This document shows, piece by piece, positions 1 through 7,565 of a stretch of 30,062 nt of DNA. The stretch spans positions 1-30,062 of the forward strand of contig PWOD01000062.1 of the NCBI GenBank assembly GCA_003557545.1, read 5' to 3'. Source of the stretch: a bacterium. GTDB lineage: Bacteria; T1Sed10-126. How positions within the stretch are numbered: the stretch's first letter is position 1; each line of letters opens with the position of its first letter. A program made the translations under genes and the position numbers. The notes below the pieces were generated by a model. The model saw only the letters and a list, made by a program, of their open reading frames with translations. It did not search any database and was not told where the DNA came from.

Positions 1-795
1 GGCTGCCAGGTGGGGAGTCATCTGTGATATACCTGTAGGAATTGCGATGTGGAGGATCTCTCCCCAGCTGGTCATAAGACTGGCTGGATTCGGAATCGTT
101 TTAGCCAGTAATTTTTTCTGATGAACCAAAACGTACAGGATCATAATCAGGGATAAAAATCTGGCAATTAATGTAGCCAGCGCCGCCCCCTGAATTTTAA
201 GTTCCGGGAACGGGCCTATGCCAAAGATTAACAGTGGGTCAAGCAAGATATTTATCCCGGCACTCAGCAGCAATATGATTCCGGGGGTCAGACTATCCCC
301 GGTGGCCCGAACGGCATTATTGCCAACTATCGGTATAACCACAAAAATTAGTCCTGGATACCAGATAAGCATGTATTGTCTGATCAGCAGTAAAATATCA
401 GCTTCTGCACCAAGCAGTCTAAACAATGGATTGATAGTTAATAAGCCAACAGAGGCCAGGATAGTTACCATGGGGACCGCCAGCAGGAGACTGTGAGTCG
501 TCAGCAGTTTTACACGGGCCTGTTTTCTTTCTCCAATTGCTCGGGAAATTAAGGTTGAAGCGCCCACCCCGAGTCCTAAAGCCAGACTGTTGATCACCAG
601 AGTAACAGGAAAGGTAAAACTTAATGCGGCCAGAGCATCGGTGCCCAGTTGTCCGACAAAATAGCTGTCGGTTAACTCAAAAGCTGTTAAACCCAGTATT
701 CCCATGATCATTGGTCCGGTTAAGCTGATTAGCTGTTTGGTAATCGACCCTGAGGTAAGGCGCCCCGAATCAGTAGATTTGTAGCTTACTGCCAA
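1..795 (-). CDS. MATE family efflux transporter, N-terminal part (cut by window edge)
   Basis: Membrane antiporter of the multidrug and toxic compound extrusion family, which normally exports cationic drugs or metabolites using a Na+ or H+ gradient. The reverse strand reads open for 265 codons from a TTG at 795 to the window edge, so the C-terminal part (about 180 residues in a typical 450-residue protein) is missing. The start is chosen because GGAGG (807-803 on the complement) lies 7 bases before the TTG. The translation shows family hallmarks: an N-terminal stretch with LTGPMIMGILGLTAFELTDS, then YFVGQLGTDALAALS, a GLGVGASTLISRAIGE segment, and later NAVRATGDSLTP followed by NILLDPLLIFG. 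Several hydrophobic membrane segments are obvious. It is transcribed divergently from the dehydrogenase gene. The family is clear, but the substrate cannot be told from sequence. Confidence 0.9.
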   Translation of the reverse strand, partial: MAVSYKSTDSGRLTSGSITKQLISLTGPMIMGILGLTAFELTDSYFVGQLGTDALAALSFTFPVTLVINSLALGLGVGASTLISRAIGERKQARVKLLTTHSLLLAVPMVTILASVGLLTINPLFRLLGAEADILLLIRQYMLIWYPGLIFVVIPIVGNNAVRATGDSLTPGIILLLSAGINILLDPLLIFGIGPFPELKIQGAALATLIARFLSLIMILYVLVHQKKLLAKTIPNPASLMTSWGEILHIAIPTGISQMTPHLAA

Positions 796-956
796 GATGG
801 TGCCTCCAGTTTTAATATAAATTAGCTGATTTTTACCCGGAGCTAAATTTGTTATAGAGAGCTCCACAAAAGGGGAGAATCTTACCAGGCAAAACAAGTT
901 TGATGAGCTAATTTAAAGGATAGCAGATAACTGGATAATATTGTAGATGTTGCTGA

Positions 957-984
957 TCCAGGGAGTTTAATCCCGGAGTTTTTT
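957..984 (+). terminator. Terminator-like hairpin in the 796-1236 gap
   Basis: The 441-base gap between the transporter and the dehydrogenase has no convincing gene. It contains TCC-A-GGGA, loop GTTTAA, TCCC-GGA (957-977), a 7-bp stem with one bulged A, followed by G and six T. That is the shape of an intrinsic terminator reading to the right. No gene lies upstream on this strand, and the best promoter lies downstream of it, so its purpose is unclear. It could end an unseen short RNA or block read-through. Confidence 0.35.
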
Positions 985-1028
985 CGAGATTAACAGCAGC
1001 TGTTTATGAGAACTATTTTTTTAAAAAC

Positions 1029-1058
1029 TTTACAAACTGCAGACAGATAAACTATGAT
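1029..1058 (+). promoter_or_regulatory. Candidate SigA promoter of the dehydrogenase gene
   Basis: TTTACA (1029-1034) and TATGAT (1053-1058) each match the SigA consensus at five of six bases, with an 18-base spacer. Transcription would start near 1065, leaving a leader of about 170 bases before the ATG at 1237. The call rests on sequence match only. Confidence 0.4.
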
Positions 1059-1236
1059 TGTAAGCGGTCATGTAAAAAATCAGGGAGGCCGATTGAAAAA
1101 CAATCCTTTTTAGACCATACGTAAAAAGCTAAATCTGTAGAGCGAAAAGTTGTAGATTAAATCGTCGAAACAGTTAGATGAATAGTGTTAGAGCCAGTCA
1201 GGTTCTATGGAAGTTTTATTAATAGGAGGAATTATT

Positions 1237-2505
1237 ATGAGTATGTTTAAAGGTGAGCGTGGACGGGGAGAAGATGTTGATCTGGTTATTCAGCAGTTGG
1301 AGGAAGCGGTAGAGATTTTGCAACTGCCGGAGACGGCTTTTTATCTGTTGAGTACTCCAGAAAGAGAAGTCCGGACCCGGATTACAATTAAGATGGATAA
1401 TGGAGAACCAGCAGTATTTCCTGCCTACAGAATTCTCTGGAACTCTGCCTGTGGTCCTGGTAAGGGAGGCTTGAGATTTCATCCTGAGGAGACGGTTGGG
1501 ATGATTCGAAAACTGGCCGCCTTGATGAGCTGGAAAACAGCTGTTGTGGGTCTTCCCCTGGGTGGAGCAAAAGGGGGAGTAAAATGTGATGTTAAGCGGT
1601 TGTCGGTCTCTGAAAAGGAACGGATTTGTCGGCAGTATGTTCGTCGGTTTTATGATGTTCTGGGACCGCGGCTGGATGTCCCGGCGCCGGATGTGTATGT
1701 TGATTCTCGGATGATTGGTTGGATGCTGGATGAATATGAACTGCGTAATGGTGGTAAGGAACCGGGGGTTATAACCGGCAAACCACTTGAGCTGGGCGGT
1801 AGCTCGGCTCGTTTTGAAGCAACAGCCCGTGGGGGGGTCTATGTTCTGCGTGCTGCTGCACGGCGACTGGGAGTTGAGCTGGAAGGAAAAACTGTAGCCA
1901 TCCAGGGGTATGGTAATGCCGGCGGCCATTTTCATCGTCTGGCCGAGGAGATTCTCGGATTAAAAATAGTTGCAGTAAGTGACAGTTCGGGTGCTATCTA
2001 TAATTCCCATGGTTTATCTGCTTCGGAAATTGGACAGTGTAAGGCGGAAACCGGCTCTGTTATTCATTGGAGAGAGGCCGATCAGATGGCCAACTGGGAG
2101 TTGCTGGAACTTGATGTGGATGTGCTTGTCCCGGCTGCTCTGGGCGATGTGATAACGATGGAAAATGCAGAATCGATTAAGGCATCGATGGTGCTTGAAC
2201 TGGCTAATGGCCCGACTACCCGTGAGGCTGACAAAATTTTGGCTGAAAGAAATATAACGGTGCTTCCCGATATGCTGTCCAGCGCCGGTGGTGTTACTGT
2301 CAGTTATTTTGAACAGGTTCAGAATGCTTCAAACTATTATTGGCCGAAGAAAAAAGTCTTAACTTTATTGGACCAGAAGATGTGTGAAGGACTGGAAAAA
2401 CTGATGAAAATGGCTGATAAACATGGGGTTGATAATCGGATGGCCGCCTATCTGGTGGCTGTTCAGAAGGTCTATCAGGCAATGGTTCTGCGGGGTTGGT
2501 TGTAG
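1237..2505 (+). CDS. Glu/Leu/Phe/Val dehydrogenase, probably NAD(P)-dependent glutamate dehydrogenase
   Basis: Cytoplasmic enzyme (422 aa) that reversibly deaminates glutamate to 2-oxoglutarate and ammonia, linking carbon and nitrogen metabolism. An in-frame ATG exists at 1207, but the ATG at 1237 has AGGAGGA six bases upstream and is preferred. Visible motifs: substrate-binding NSACGPGKGGLRFHP (near residue 75), LPLGGAKGG with the catalytic lysine near 112, PAPDV with the catalytic aspartate near 152, the Rossmann loop IQGYGNAGG near 223-230, and SAGGVTVSYFEQVQN near 350. The length is normal for hexameric bacterial GDH. In the last motif a serine replaces the usual Asn of NAGG. Leucine or valine dehydrogenases are shorter and diverge in the binding motifs, so glutamate is the favoured substrate. 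The gene ends three bases from the convergent moaA stop, with no room for a terminator. Confidence 0.9.
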   Translation: MSMFKGERGRGEDVDLVIQQLEEAVEILQLPETAFYLLSTPEREVRTRITIKMDNGEPAVFPAYRILWNSACGPGKGGLRFHPEETVGMIRKLAALMSWKTAVVGLPLGGAKGGVKCDVKRLSVSEKERICRQYVRRFYDVLGPRLDVPAPDVYVDSRMIGWMLDEYELRNGGKEPGVITGKPLELGGSSARFEATARGGVYVLRAAARRLGVELEGKTVAIQGYGNAGGHFHRLAEEILGLKIVAVSDSSGAIYNSHGLSASEIGQCKAETGSVIHWREADQMANWELLELDVDVLVPAALGDVITMENAESIKASMVLELANGPTTREADKILAERNITVLPDMLSSAGGVTVSYFEQVQNASNYYWPKKKVLTLLDQKMCEGLEKLMKMADKHGVDNRMAAYLVAVQKVYQAMVLRGWL

Positions 2506-2508
2506 CTT

Positions 2509-3543
2509 TTAACCACCAATATCAGACATTGTTCTGCTCTGACGTTGGAAATCATAGCTGCCCTGCTGGAGCTTTTCACAACCGCCTTCCCAACGTGTTT
2601 GAAAGTTGGTTTTAATCAGTTCTTTTAATTGTTCAGGTTTGAAAACCGGCCTTATGGAGGGGGTTAGATCGGTTTCGTCATAACTGAACAGACAGGCTTT
2701 TACTCGACCATCCGCAGTCAGTCTTATTCTGTCACAACTATTACAAAAAGGATGGGATATACTGCTGATAAACCCGATTTTCCCGCCGGAGTTTTTCAGT
2801 TGGAATTTTTCTGCTGTATCATGTCGATAATTATTTAGCGGAATCAGGCTGTATTTTTGAGAAATTATTTCTTTTATCTCGCTGCTGAGTAGAAGTTCTG
2901 ATTTTTTCCATGTCAGACCTTTTTCCAGTGGCATGAATTCAATAAACCGGACAGTTTGCCCGCTACTGGCCGCCCAGTCGGCAAAATCCAGCACTTCATC
3001 ATCGTTGAAACCTCGAATTACGACAGTGTTAATTTTTATCGGGTGGACTGCCGGTTCATTCAGCAGTTTTTTTAACCCCCGCAGGACTTTGTTGAGGTTT
3101 TTTTTGCCGGTTAACCGGTAGAACCTTTCTGGCTGGAAACTATCCAGACTCATATTTATTCGATCTAATCCGGCGTCGATTAACTGTTGAAGTTGTGATT
3201 CAAGATGAAAACCATTAGTTGTAAGGGTAACTTCGTTGATACCAGGTATTCCTTTCAGACTTTGGATAAGTTTGTTAACATCCGGTCTGATTAATGGTTC
3301 CCCACCAGTCAAACGAACGTTATTTACTCCGAGATCTCTAAAAATCCGGGTTAATTTAACTATTTCCCCGTAACTTAACTGTGAAGGTATACCACACTCT
3401 CCGGCCGCCGATTTACTGGCGGGTTTGCAGTAAAAACAGTTGAAGTTACAGCGATTTGTTATCGATATGCGCAGTGACCTCATCGGCCTTGCAAGTCTGT
3501 CGTTGATTGATTTTGACTGTTTTTTTAGCGATTGTCCGGACAT
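2509..3543 (-). CDS. moaA: GTP 3',8-cyclase MoaA (molybdenum cofactor biosynthesis)
   Basis: Radical SAM enzyme (344 aa) that rearranges GTP to 3',8-cyclo-7,8-dihydro-GTP, the first step of molybdopterin synthesis. The N-terminal SAM cluster motif is at C32, C36 and C39 (RCNFNCFYC). It is preceded by LRISITN and followed by RLTGGEPLIRPD and TTNGFHL. The C-terminal second cluster is CNSCDRIRLTADGRVKACL, three cysteines in CxxC-x13-C spacing, as in true MoaA. The last residues are IGG, the conserved Gly-Gly tail. The ATG at 3543 keeps the family's N-terminal leader, and AGGA lies about 11 bases upstream, a rather long spacing. No other moa, moe or mob genes are in the window. It is transcribed toward the dehydrogenase. 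The inverted-repeat element 3686-3772 lies about 145 bases upstream and could belong to its leader. Confidence 0.93.
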   Translation of the reverse strand: MSGQSLKKQSKSINDRLARPMRSLRISITNRCNFNCFYCKPASKSAAGECGIPSQLSYGEIVKLTRIFRDLGVNNVRLTGGEPLIRPDVNKLIQSLKGIPGINEVTLTTNGFHLESQLQQLIDAGLDRINMSLDSFQPERFYRLTGKKNLNKVLRGLKKLLNEPAVHPIKINTVVIRGFNDDEVLDFADWAASSGQTVRFIEFMPLEKGLTWKKSELLLSSEIKEIISQKYSLIPLNNYRHDTAEKFQLKNSGGKIGFISSISHPFCNSCDRIRLTADGRVKACLFSYDETDLTPSIRPVFKPEQLKELIKTNFQTRWEGGCEKLQQGSYDFQRQSRTMSDIGG

Positions 3544-3685
3544 GTTTTATTACATCCTGTTTTGACTCAGGTTGATTAATTATATCTGCAAATTATCGTT
3601 ACAAACAGTAAATCATAATATGAAACTGCAGACTGCGCAAACGATTTAAAAGCTGAGGATGGTTTTTGAAAGGTTGGAAATTGTT

Positions 3686-3772
3686 TGATCAGGCCTCCGG
3701 AAAGCAGTTATTTCCTCTGTGCTGAGTAGCCATAACTGTTTTTTGGCAGGCCGGAATATTATCAACTGATCA
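3686..3772. other. Two-layer inverted-repeat element, possible cis-regulatory RNA
   Basis: This lies in the 3544-3962 gap, which has no gene. The outer arms TGATCAG (3686-3692) and CTGATCA (3766-3772) are perfectly complementary. Nested inside, CAGTTAT (3705-3711) pairs perfectly with ATAACTG (3732-3738) around a 20-base loop, and CCGG (3697-3700) can pair with CCGG (3751-3754). A run of six T follows the inner arm on the plus strand. Both orientations can fold. On the minus strand it would sit in the moaA leader, where a molybdenum cofactor riboswitch would be expected. On the plus strand it would precede the panBC operon. I cannot assign a known class. Confidence 0.4.
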
Positions 3773-3783
3773 GCGTAATATCC

Positions 3784-3812
3784 TTGAAATTTATGATCCT
3801 AACCTGTAAATT
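3784..3812 (+). promoter_or_regulatory. Weak candidate promoter for the panBC operon
   Basis: TTGAAA (3784-3789), a 17-base spacer and TAAATT (3807-3812, four of six matches). It is the best plus-strand SigA-like pair seen in this gap, about 150 bases before the small membrane protein gene. Weak evidence. Confidence 0.25.
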
Positions 3813-3860
3813 AAAAGAAGCGTAGCAGGGTGCCGGCCAAAATGAGTGATTGATTGTAAA

Positions 3861-3886
3861 AGCTTACCGTCGGGGACGACTGAGCT
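3861..3886 (+). other. Short hairpin in the leader of the panBC operon
   Basis: AGCT-TAC-CGTC-GGG-GACG-ACTG-AGCT: two 4-bp stems around an asymmetric internal loop with a GGG terminal loop, about 75 bases before the first start codon. The pan RNA motif of Bacillota is a bulged hairpin found before panB genes, so this is worth testing against that model. I cannot confirm the match by eye. Confidence 0.3.
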
Positions 3887-3962
3887 GGATTGAGGTTTGC
3901 TTTAAGAGCTAAATGACTGAACTTTTTCATGGGCTGGATTTATTTATAAGGGAGTGAGATAT

Positions 3963-4286
3963 ATGTCATTGATAAGGTTGGTCATATTTTTATTTGTGCT
4001 GGGTAGCCTGGTTGTGTTGCCGATTGTTCTGGTTCATTCGTTACCTTTTTTGCCCGGGCCACATCAGCTGGTGATTGCGCTGCTGGCCGGGTTGGTAATT
4101 CTAGCCAATGGGATTGTTCTTTATCTGTATATCTATAAATTCAACTACTTAAAAAAGGATTTAGAACATCAAGAGTTTATCTGCTGTTTAAACGAAACCT
4201 CGAGCTGTGATGAACCTTCTTTAAGTGATTTTATGGCGGCCTATGAACTCTGGAAAGAGGGTAAAAATGAGCAAACCATCGATTGA
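3963..4286 (+). CDS. Small membrane protein of unknown function upstream of panB
   Basis: A 107-residue protein. The ATG at 3963 is chosen because AAGGGAG (3948-3954) sits 8 bases before it; a GTG at 3954 overlaps that site and is less likely. Two hydrophobic segments (about residues 4-24 and 36-60) are separated by a short HSLPFLPGP loop, giving a helical hairpin. A roughly 45-residue hydrophilic, mostly acidic tail follows, with a CC pair and one more cysteine. I do not recognise the family. Its last 20 bases overlap the start of panB in another frame, so the two are almost certainly co-transcribed and possibly translationally coupled. Whether it has any role in pantothenate metabolism is unknown. 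Confidence 0.65.
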   Translation: MSLIRLVIFLFVLGSLVVLPIVLVHSLPFLPGPHQLVIALLAGLVILANGIVLYLYIYKFNYLKKDLEHQEFICCLNETSSCDEPSLSDFMAAYELWKEGKNEQTID

Positions 4287-5112
4287 TTTACTGCTTAACA
4301 GGGATCGTCCGTTGACCTGTTTGACCTGTTATGATTATTTAACCGCCCGAGTTATGGATCAAATTCCAGAGTTGGATATGATTCTGGTTGGTGATAGTCT
4401 GGGAAATGTTATGCTGGGGTATGAATCTACCCTGCGAGTCACAATTGATGATATGGTTCATCATACCGCTGCTGTAGGGCGGGCGGTAAAAAACTGTTAT
4501 TTAATTGCTGATTTTCCTTTTTTGGAGGCGGCACTGGAGTTATCAACCGCTGTCAGGTCAGCCCGCCGATTGGTTCAGGAGGGTGGGGCCCAGGCGGTTA
4601 AAATCGAGGGTGGCGAGCGAAATCTTGAATTAATTTCACATCTTACGGAGTTTGATCTGCCCGTGTTTGGTCATCTGGGGTTAACCCCCCAATCAGTTGA
4701 AGGGTTTGGTGGTTATAAAATACAGGCTAAAACTGAACGGACTATCAAACAGCTGGGTCGCCAGGCCCGTGCGTTGGAAAAGTCCGGTATTTCGGCTTTG
4801 ATACTGGAGTGTATACCCGCCCAGGTGGCGGCCAATCTAACCAGGATTTTAACTGTGCCAACGATTGGAATTGGTGCTGGAGCTGATTGTGATGGGCAGG
4901 TTCTGGTCTGGCAGGATATGGCCGGTTTGAATCAGGGTAAAACCGCATCTTTTGTGAGAAAGTGGGGTGATGTTGGGAAGTATTTGCAGGAAGCTTTCAC
5001 AGCTTACTGCGGGGCTGTTATAGCTGGAGAATATCCGGCCGAGGAGGAAACCTTTTCGACGGCCGAAACCCTGTCTGATGAAGAAATCAGGGAGATGCTT
5101 CTATCAAGTTAA
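4267..5112 (+). CDS. panB: 3-methyl-2-oxobutanoate hydroxymethyltransferase (ketopantoate synthase)
   Basis: Cytoplasmic TIM-barrel enzyme (281 aa) that transfers a hydroxymethyl group from 5,10-methylene-tetrahydrofolate to 2-oxoisovalerate to give ketopantoate, the first committed step to pantothenate and CoA. Motifs visible: LTCYDYLTARVMD at the N terminus, VGDSLGNVMLGYESTL with the metal-binding aspartate, KIEGG, GHLGLTPQSV, LILECIPAQVA with the conserved glutamate, and IGIGAGADCDGQVLV. The usual ADMPF is ADFPF here. The ATG at 4267 gives the family length and has a GAGGG site close upstream; the frame is open further upstream but carries no better start. It overlaps the small membrane protein gene and shares one base with panC (TAATG), indicating coupled translation. 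Confidence 0.95.
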   Translation: MSKPSIDLLLNRDRPLTCLTCYDYLTARVMDQIPELDMILVGDSLGNVMLGYESTLRVTIDDMVHHTAAVGRAVKNCYLIADFPFLEAALELSTAVRSARRLVQEGGAQAVKIEGGERNLELISHLTEFDLPVFGHLGLTPQSVEGFGGYKIQAKTERTIKQLGRQARALEKSGISALILECIPAQVAANLTRILTVPTIGIGAGADCDGQVLVWQDMAGLNQGKTASFVRKWGDVGKYLQEAFTAYCGAVIAGEYPAEEETFSTAETLSDEEIREMLLSS

Positions 5113-5972
5113 TGGAAATATTTGAAAGTTCTGAGAAGATTTACAATCGGATTATGGAGGATCGAACCGGAGGGTTGGAGGTTGGTTTTGTTCCGACTAT
5201 GGGAGCCTTGCATGAGGGTCATTGTGCTCTTTTTCGAAAAGCCCGTCAGGATAATGATAAGTTGGTCATCAGCTGTTATGTTAATGCTCCCCAGTTTGAT
5301 AGCTGTGAGGCTGCTGTTGCATATCCCAGAGAGTTTGAAAAAGATCGACAGCTGGCTCTGGATAGCGGGGTTGATTATTTATTTCATCCAGATGATAAGG
5401 AGATTTATCCGTCGGGCGATTCTACTACAATAATTAACAATAGTCCCCTGGTTCGCTCTTATGAGGGGGTTATAAGGACCAACTTTTTTAATGGGGTTAC
5501 TACGGTTGTCGGTAAGTTGATGAATATTGTTCCCGCTCAACGGGTCTATTTTGGCCAGAAAGATCTTCAGCAATACCTGGTTTTAAAACAGCTCTGTCGG
5601 GATTTACACTGGCGTCGACAGCTGATTCCTGTACCGGTTGTAAGGGATGAAAATGGTGTCGCATTGAGTTCTCGTAATCGTCGTTTGGATAGCCGTGGCT
5701 GGCAGATCGCCGCTGGTGTCCATAAAATCATGAAAGAGATCAAACGGAGGGCCGACGAACTTTCCCGACAGGAAATATTTTCCCGTTATGTGCCGGCTAT
5801 TAAACAGTTGGGATTTGAATTGCAATATCTCGATGTTGTCCGATTTCCTGATTATGATCCGGCCTGGCCGGCTGATAAAACAGCTGTTTTAATAATTGCC
5901 GGATATGCCGGTGAGGTTAGATTGAAAGATAATCTGCCGCTCCATCTGGATGATCTGGCTGAACTGGAATAG
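5112..5972 (+). CDS. panC: Pantothenate synthetase (pantoate-beta-alanine ligase)
   Basis: Cytoplasmic ligase (286 aa) that joins pantoate and beta-alanine using ATP through a pantoyl-adenylate. The nucleotidyl-transferase signature PTMGALHEGH (HIGH-like) is near residue 29. Further motifs are AYPREFEKD, FNGVTTVVGKLMNIV, VYFGQKDLQQ and the KMSKS-like region VVRDENGVALSSRN. The family's usual NPTQF is NAPQF, and the usual Arg-Pro-x-His-Phe-Arg-Gly is NFFNG, so the substrate pocket differs a little from E. coli. Its ATG overlaps the panB stop by one base. No panD (aspartate decarboxylase) or panE is present nearby, so beta-alanine must come from elsewhere. Confidence 0.95.
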   Translation: MEIFESSEKIYNRIMEDRTGGLEVGFVPTMGALHEGHCALFRKARQDNDKLVISCYVNAPQFDSCEAAVAYPREFEKDRQLALDSGVDYLFHPDDKEIYPSGDSTTIINNSPLVRSYEGVIRTNFFNGVTTVVGKLMNIVPAQRVYFGQKDLQQYLVLKQLCRDLHWRRQLIPVPVVRDENGVALSSRNRRLDSRGWQIAAGVHKIMKEIKRRADELSRQEIFSRYVPAIKQLGFELQYLDVVRFPDYDPAWPADKTAVLIIAGYAGEVRLKDNLPLHLDDLAELE

Positions 5973-6062
5973 AGTGGAGAATTTTAGGATTTTTTGTTGT
6001 TAGAACAATTACCAGGAAAATAGTAATCTGAAAGAGAAACTTATTCCGGATGGGGAGTTAAA

Positions 6063-7442
6063 GTGACAGATTTATTAATTGTTGGAGCGGGCCCGGCAGG
6101 TTATGTGGCTGCAATTCGGGCGGCCCAGCTGGGTCTTAAGGTTAAAATTATAGACCGTCTGGCGCAACCTGGAGGAGTATGTCTTAACTGGGGTTGTATC
6201 CCGACCAAAAGTTTGGCACATCTGGCTGAGCGGTACCGGTTTATTAAAAGGGCTAAAGATTATGGATTTGAAATAGAGTCATATGGAGTCAACTGGGAAA
6301 AACTAATAAAACATACCAGAAAAACTGTTGGCCGGCTGGCCCGGGGTGTCAGAGGGTTGTTCAACCGGTATGATATTCAACTGATCAATGATAGTGGCCG
6401 GCTGATCGCTCCGGGGATGATTTTGACAGAATCCGGGGAGAGGTTTTCCGCCGGTTCGATTCTTCTCGCCAGCGGTGCAACGGCCCGGGTTTTACCGGGG
6501 ATTAAGCCTAATGGAGATAGAATAATGACCAGCCGGGAGGCTGTGAGATTAAAAAAGCCGTTGGCCGATCTAATGATCTTTGGTGGCGGAGCAATCGGGG
6601 TTGAGTTTGCTTCAATATATCAGAGTTTTGGCTGTCAGGTAAGGTTGTTTGAGCTGGCTGACCAATTATTGCCAGGAGCTGTCGATTCGGATCTGGCAGC
6701 TCTGCTGGCCAGAAAACTTCAGGCGGCCGGTATTAGACTGGAACTGAATACAGAGGTTGAGGAAGTTTACCAGAAAGCAGACAGGGTTTATGCCAAGACG
6801 GTAGAGGGAGAGGTTTTCACTGCCAGTGCCGGACTATTGGCCCTGGGTATGCAGCCCCATGAAGTTTGTTGCTGGGATGAGGAGTTGAATTTACAGACGG
6901 ATGAAGCGGGCTGGGTAGAAGTCGATCATAATTATCAGACCACGCTTCCGGGGGTTTATGCCGCCGGCGATATGATCGGATCCCCCTGGTTGGCCCATGT
7001 TGCTTCAGAAGAAGGACGACGTGTAGCTGAAAAACTGGCCGGGCTGGAGGTTGAACCGTTAAATTATCAGCAGCTTCCGGCGGCAGTATTCAGCCAGCCC
7101 CAGGTTGCAACCTTTGGAATGACCGAGCAGCAGGCAGGAGTTGAATATGACAAAGTGAAATCTGGTAAGTTTCCCTTCGCTGCGCTGGGACGAGCCCGGG
7201 CCGAGGATGATACCGAGGGTTTCGTAAAACTGCTATTTGCAGGAGATTCCAACAGACTGGTTGGAGCCCAGATAATTGGGTCTGGTGCGGCGGATCTTAT
7301 GGCAGAAATTACGATGGGGGCTTCGCTTGAGGCTACAGTTGAGGAACTGATTAATCTGGTGCATATTCATCCCACCCGTTCTGAAGCAATACAGGAGGCG
7401 GCTCTGTCAGCTGTTGGACAGTCGCTTCATAACCCCGGGTAA
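6063..7442 (+). CDS. lpdA: Dihydrolipoyl dehydrogenase (E3-type flavoprotein)
   Basis: FAD-dependent disulfide oxidoreductase (459 aa) that reoxidises dihydrolipoyl groups with NAD+. It begins with GTG at 6063 behind a GGGGAG site. The N-terminal FAD loop is VGAGPAGYVAA. The redox disulfide is C40 and C45 in GGVCLNWGCIPTKS. The NAD-binding loop is FGGGAIGVEFA, the second FAD motif is GVYAAGDMIGSPWLAH, and the C-terminal dimer-interface active site is H436 with E441 (HPTRSEAIQEAA). All key residues of a true E3 enzyme are present. No E1 or E2 of 2-oxoacid dehydrogenases and no glycine-cleavage gene is adjacent, so the partner complex cannot be named from context. A mercuric or glutathione reductase is unlikely given the HPTxxE end. 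Confidence 0.92.
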   Translation: MTDLLIVGAGPAGYVAAIRAAQLGLKVKIIDRLAQPGGVCLNWGCIPTKSLAHLAERYRFIKRAKDYGFEIESYGVNWEKLIKHTRKTVGRLARGVRGLFNRYDIQLINDSGRLIAPGMILTESGERFSAGSILLASGATARVLPGIKPNGDRIMTSREAVRLKKPLADLMIFGGGAIGVEFASIYQSFGCQVRLFELADQLLPGAVDSDLAALLARKLQAAGIRLELNTEVEEVYQKADRVYAKTVEGEVFTASAGLLALGMQPHEVCCWDEELNLQTDEAGWVEVDHNYQTTLPGVYAAGDMIGSPWLAHVASEEGRRVAEKLAGLEVEPLNYQQLPAAVFSQPQVATFGMTEQQAGVEYDKVKSGKFPFAALGRARAEDDTEGFVKLLFAGDSNRLVGAQIIGSGAADLMAEITMGASLEATVEELINLVHIHPTRSEAIQEAALSAVGQSLHNPG

Positions 7443-7463
7443 CAACTTAATCAGAGGCAGGGG

Positions 7464-7493
7464 TTGACTTACAGCCGGGCAGTGTGGTTTAAT
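7464..7493 (+). promoter_or_regulatory. Candidate SigA promoter before secD
   Basis: TTGACT (7464-7469) and TTTAAT (7488-7493), each five of six to consensus, with an 18-base spacer. It lies in the 123-base gap between the lipoamide dehydrogenase gene and secD, and would give a leader of about 65 bases. It is the most plausible promoter for the secDF-hflKC group. Confidence 0.5.
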
Positions 7494-7565
7494 TATGCAC
7501 GGTTTAAAGTGGTCATATCGATTGGAAATATCCATATCGTAAAATTTTTTTGAAGAGGTTTTCTG

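Noticed and set aside
218-496. 92-codon plus-strand frame opposite the transporter
   Set aside because: The minus strand here translates into a clear MATE transporter; the plus frame has no family features.
1219-1935. Long open frame on the minus strand opposite the dehydrogenase
   Set aside because: It lies wholly inside a gene with all GDH motifs, has no ribosome site and its translation resembles no protein family; a codon-bias shadow.
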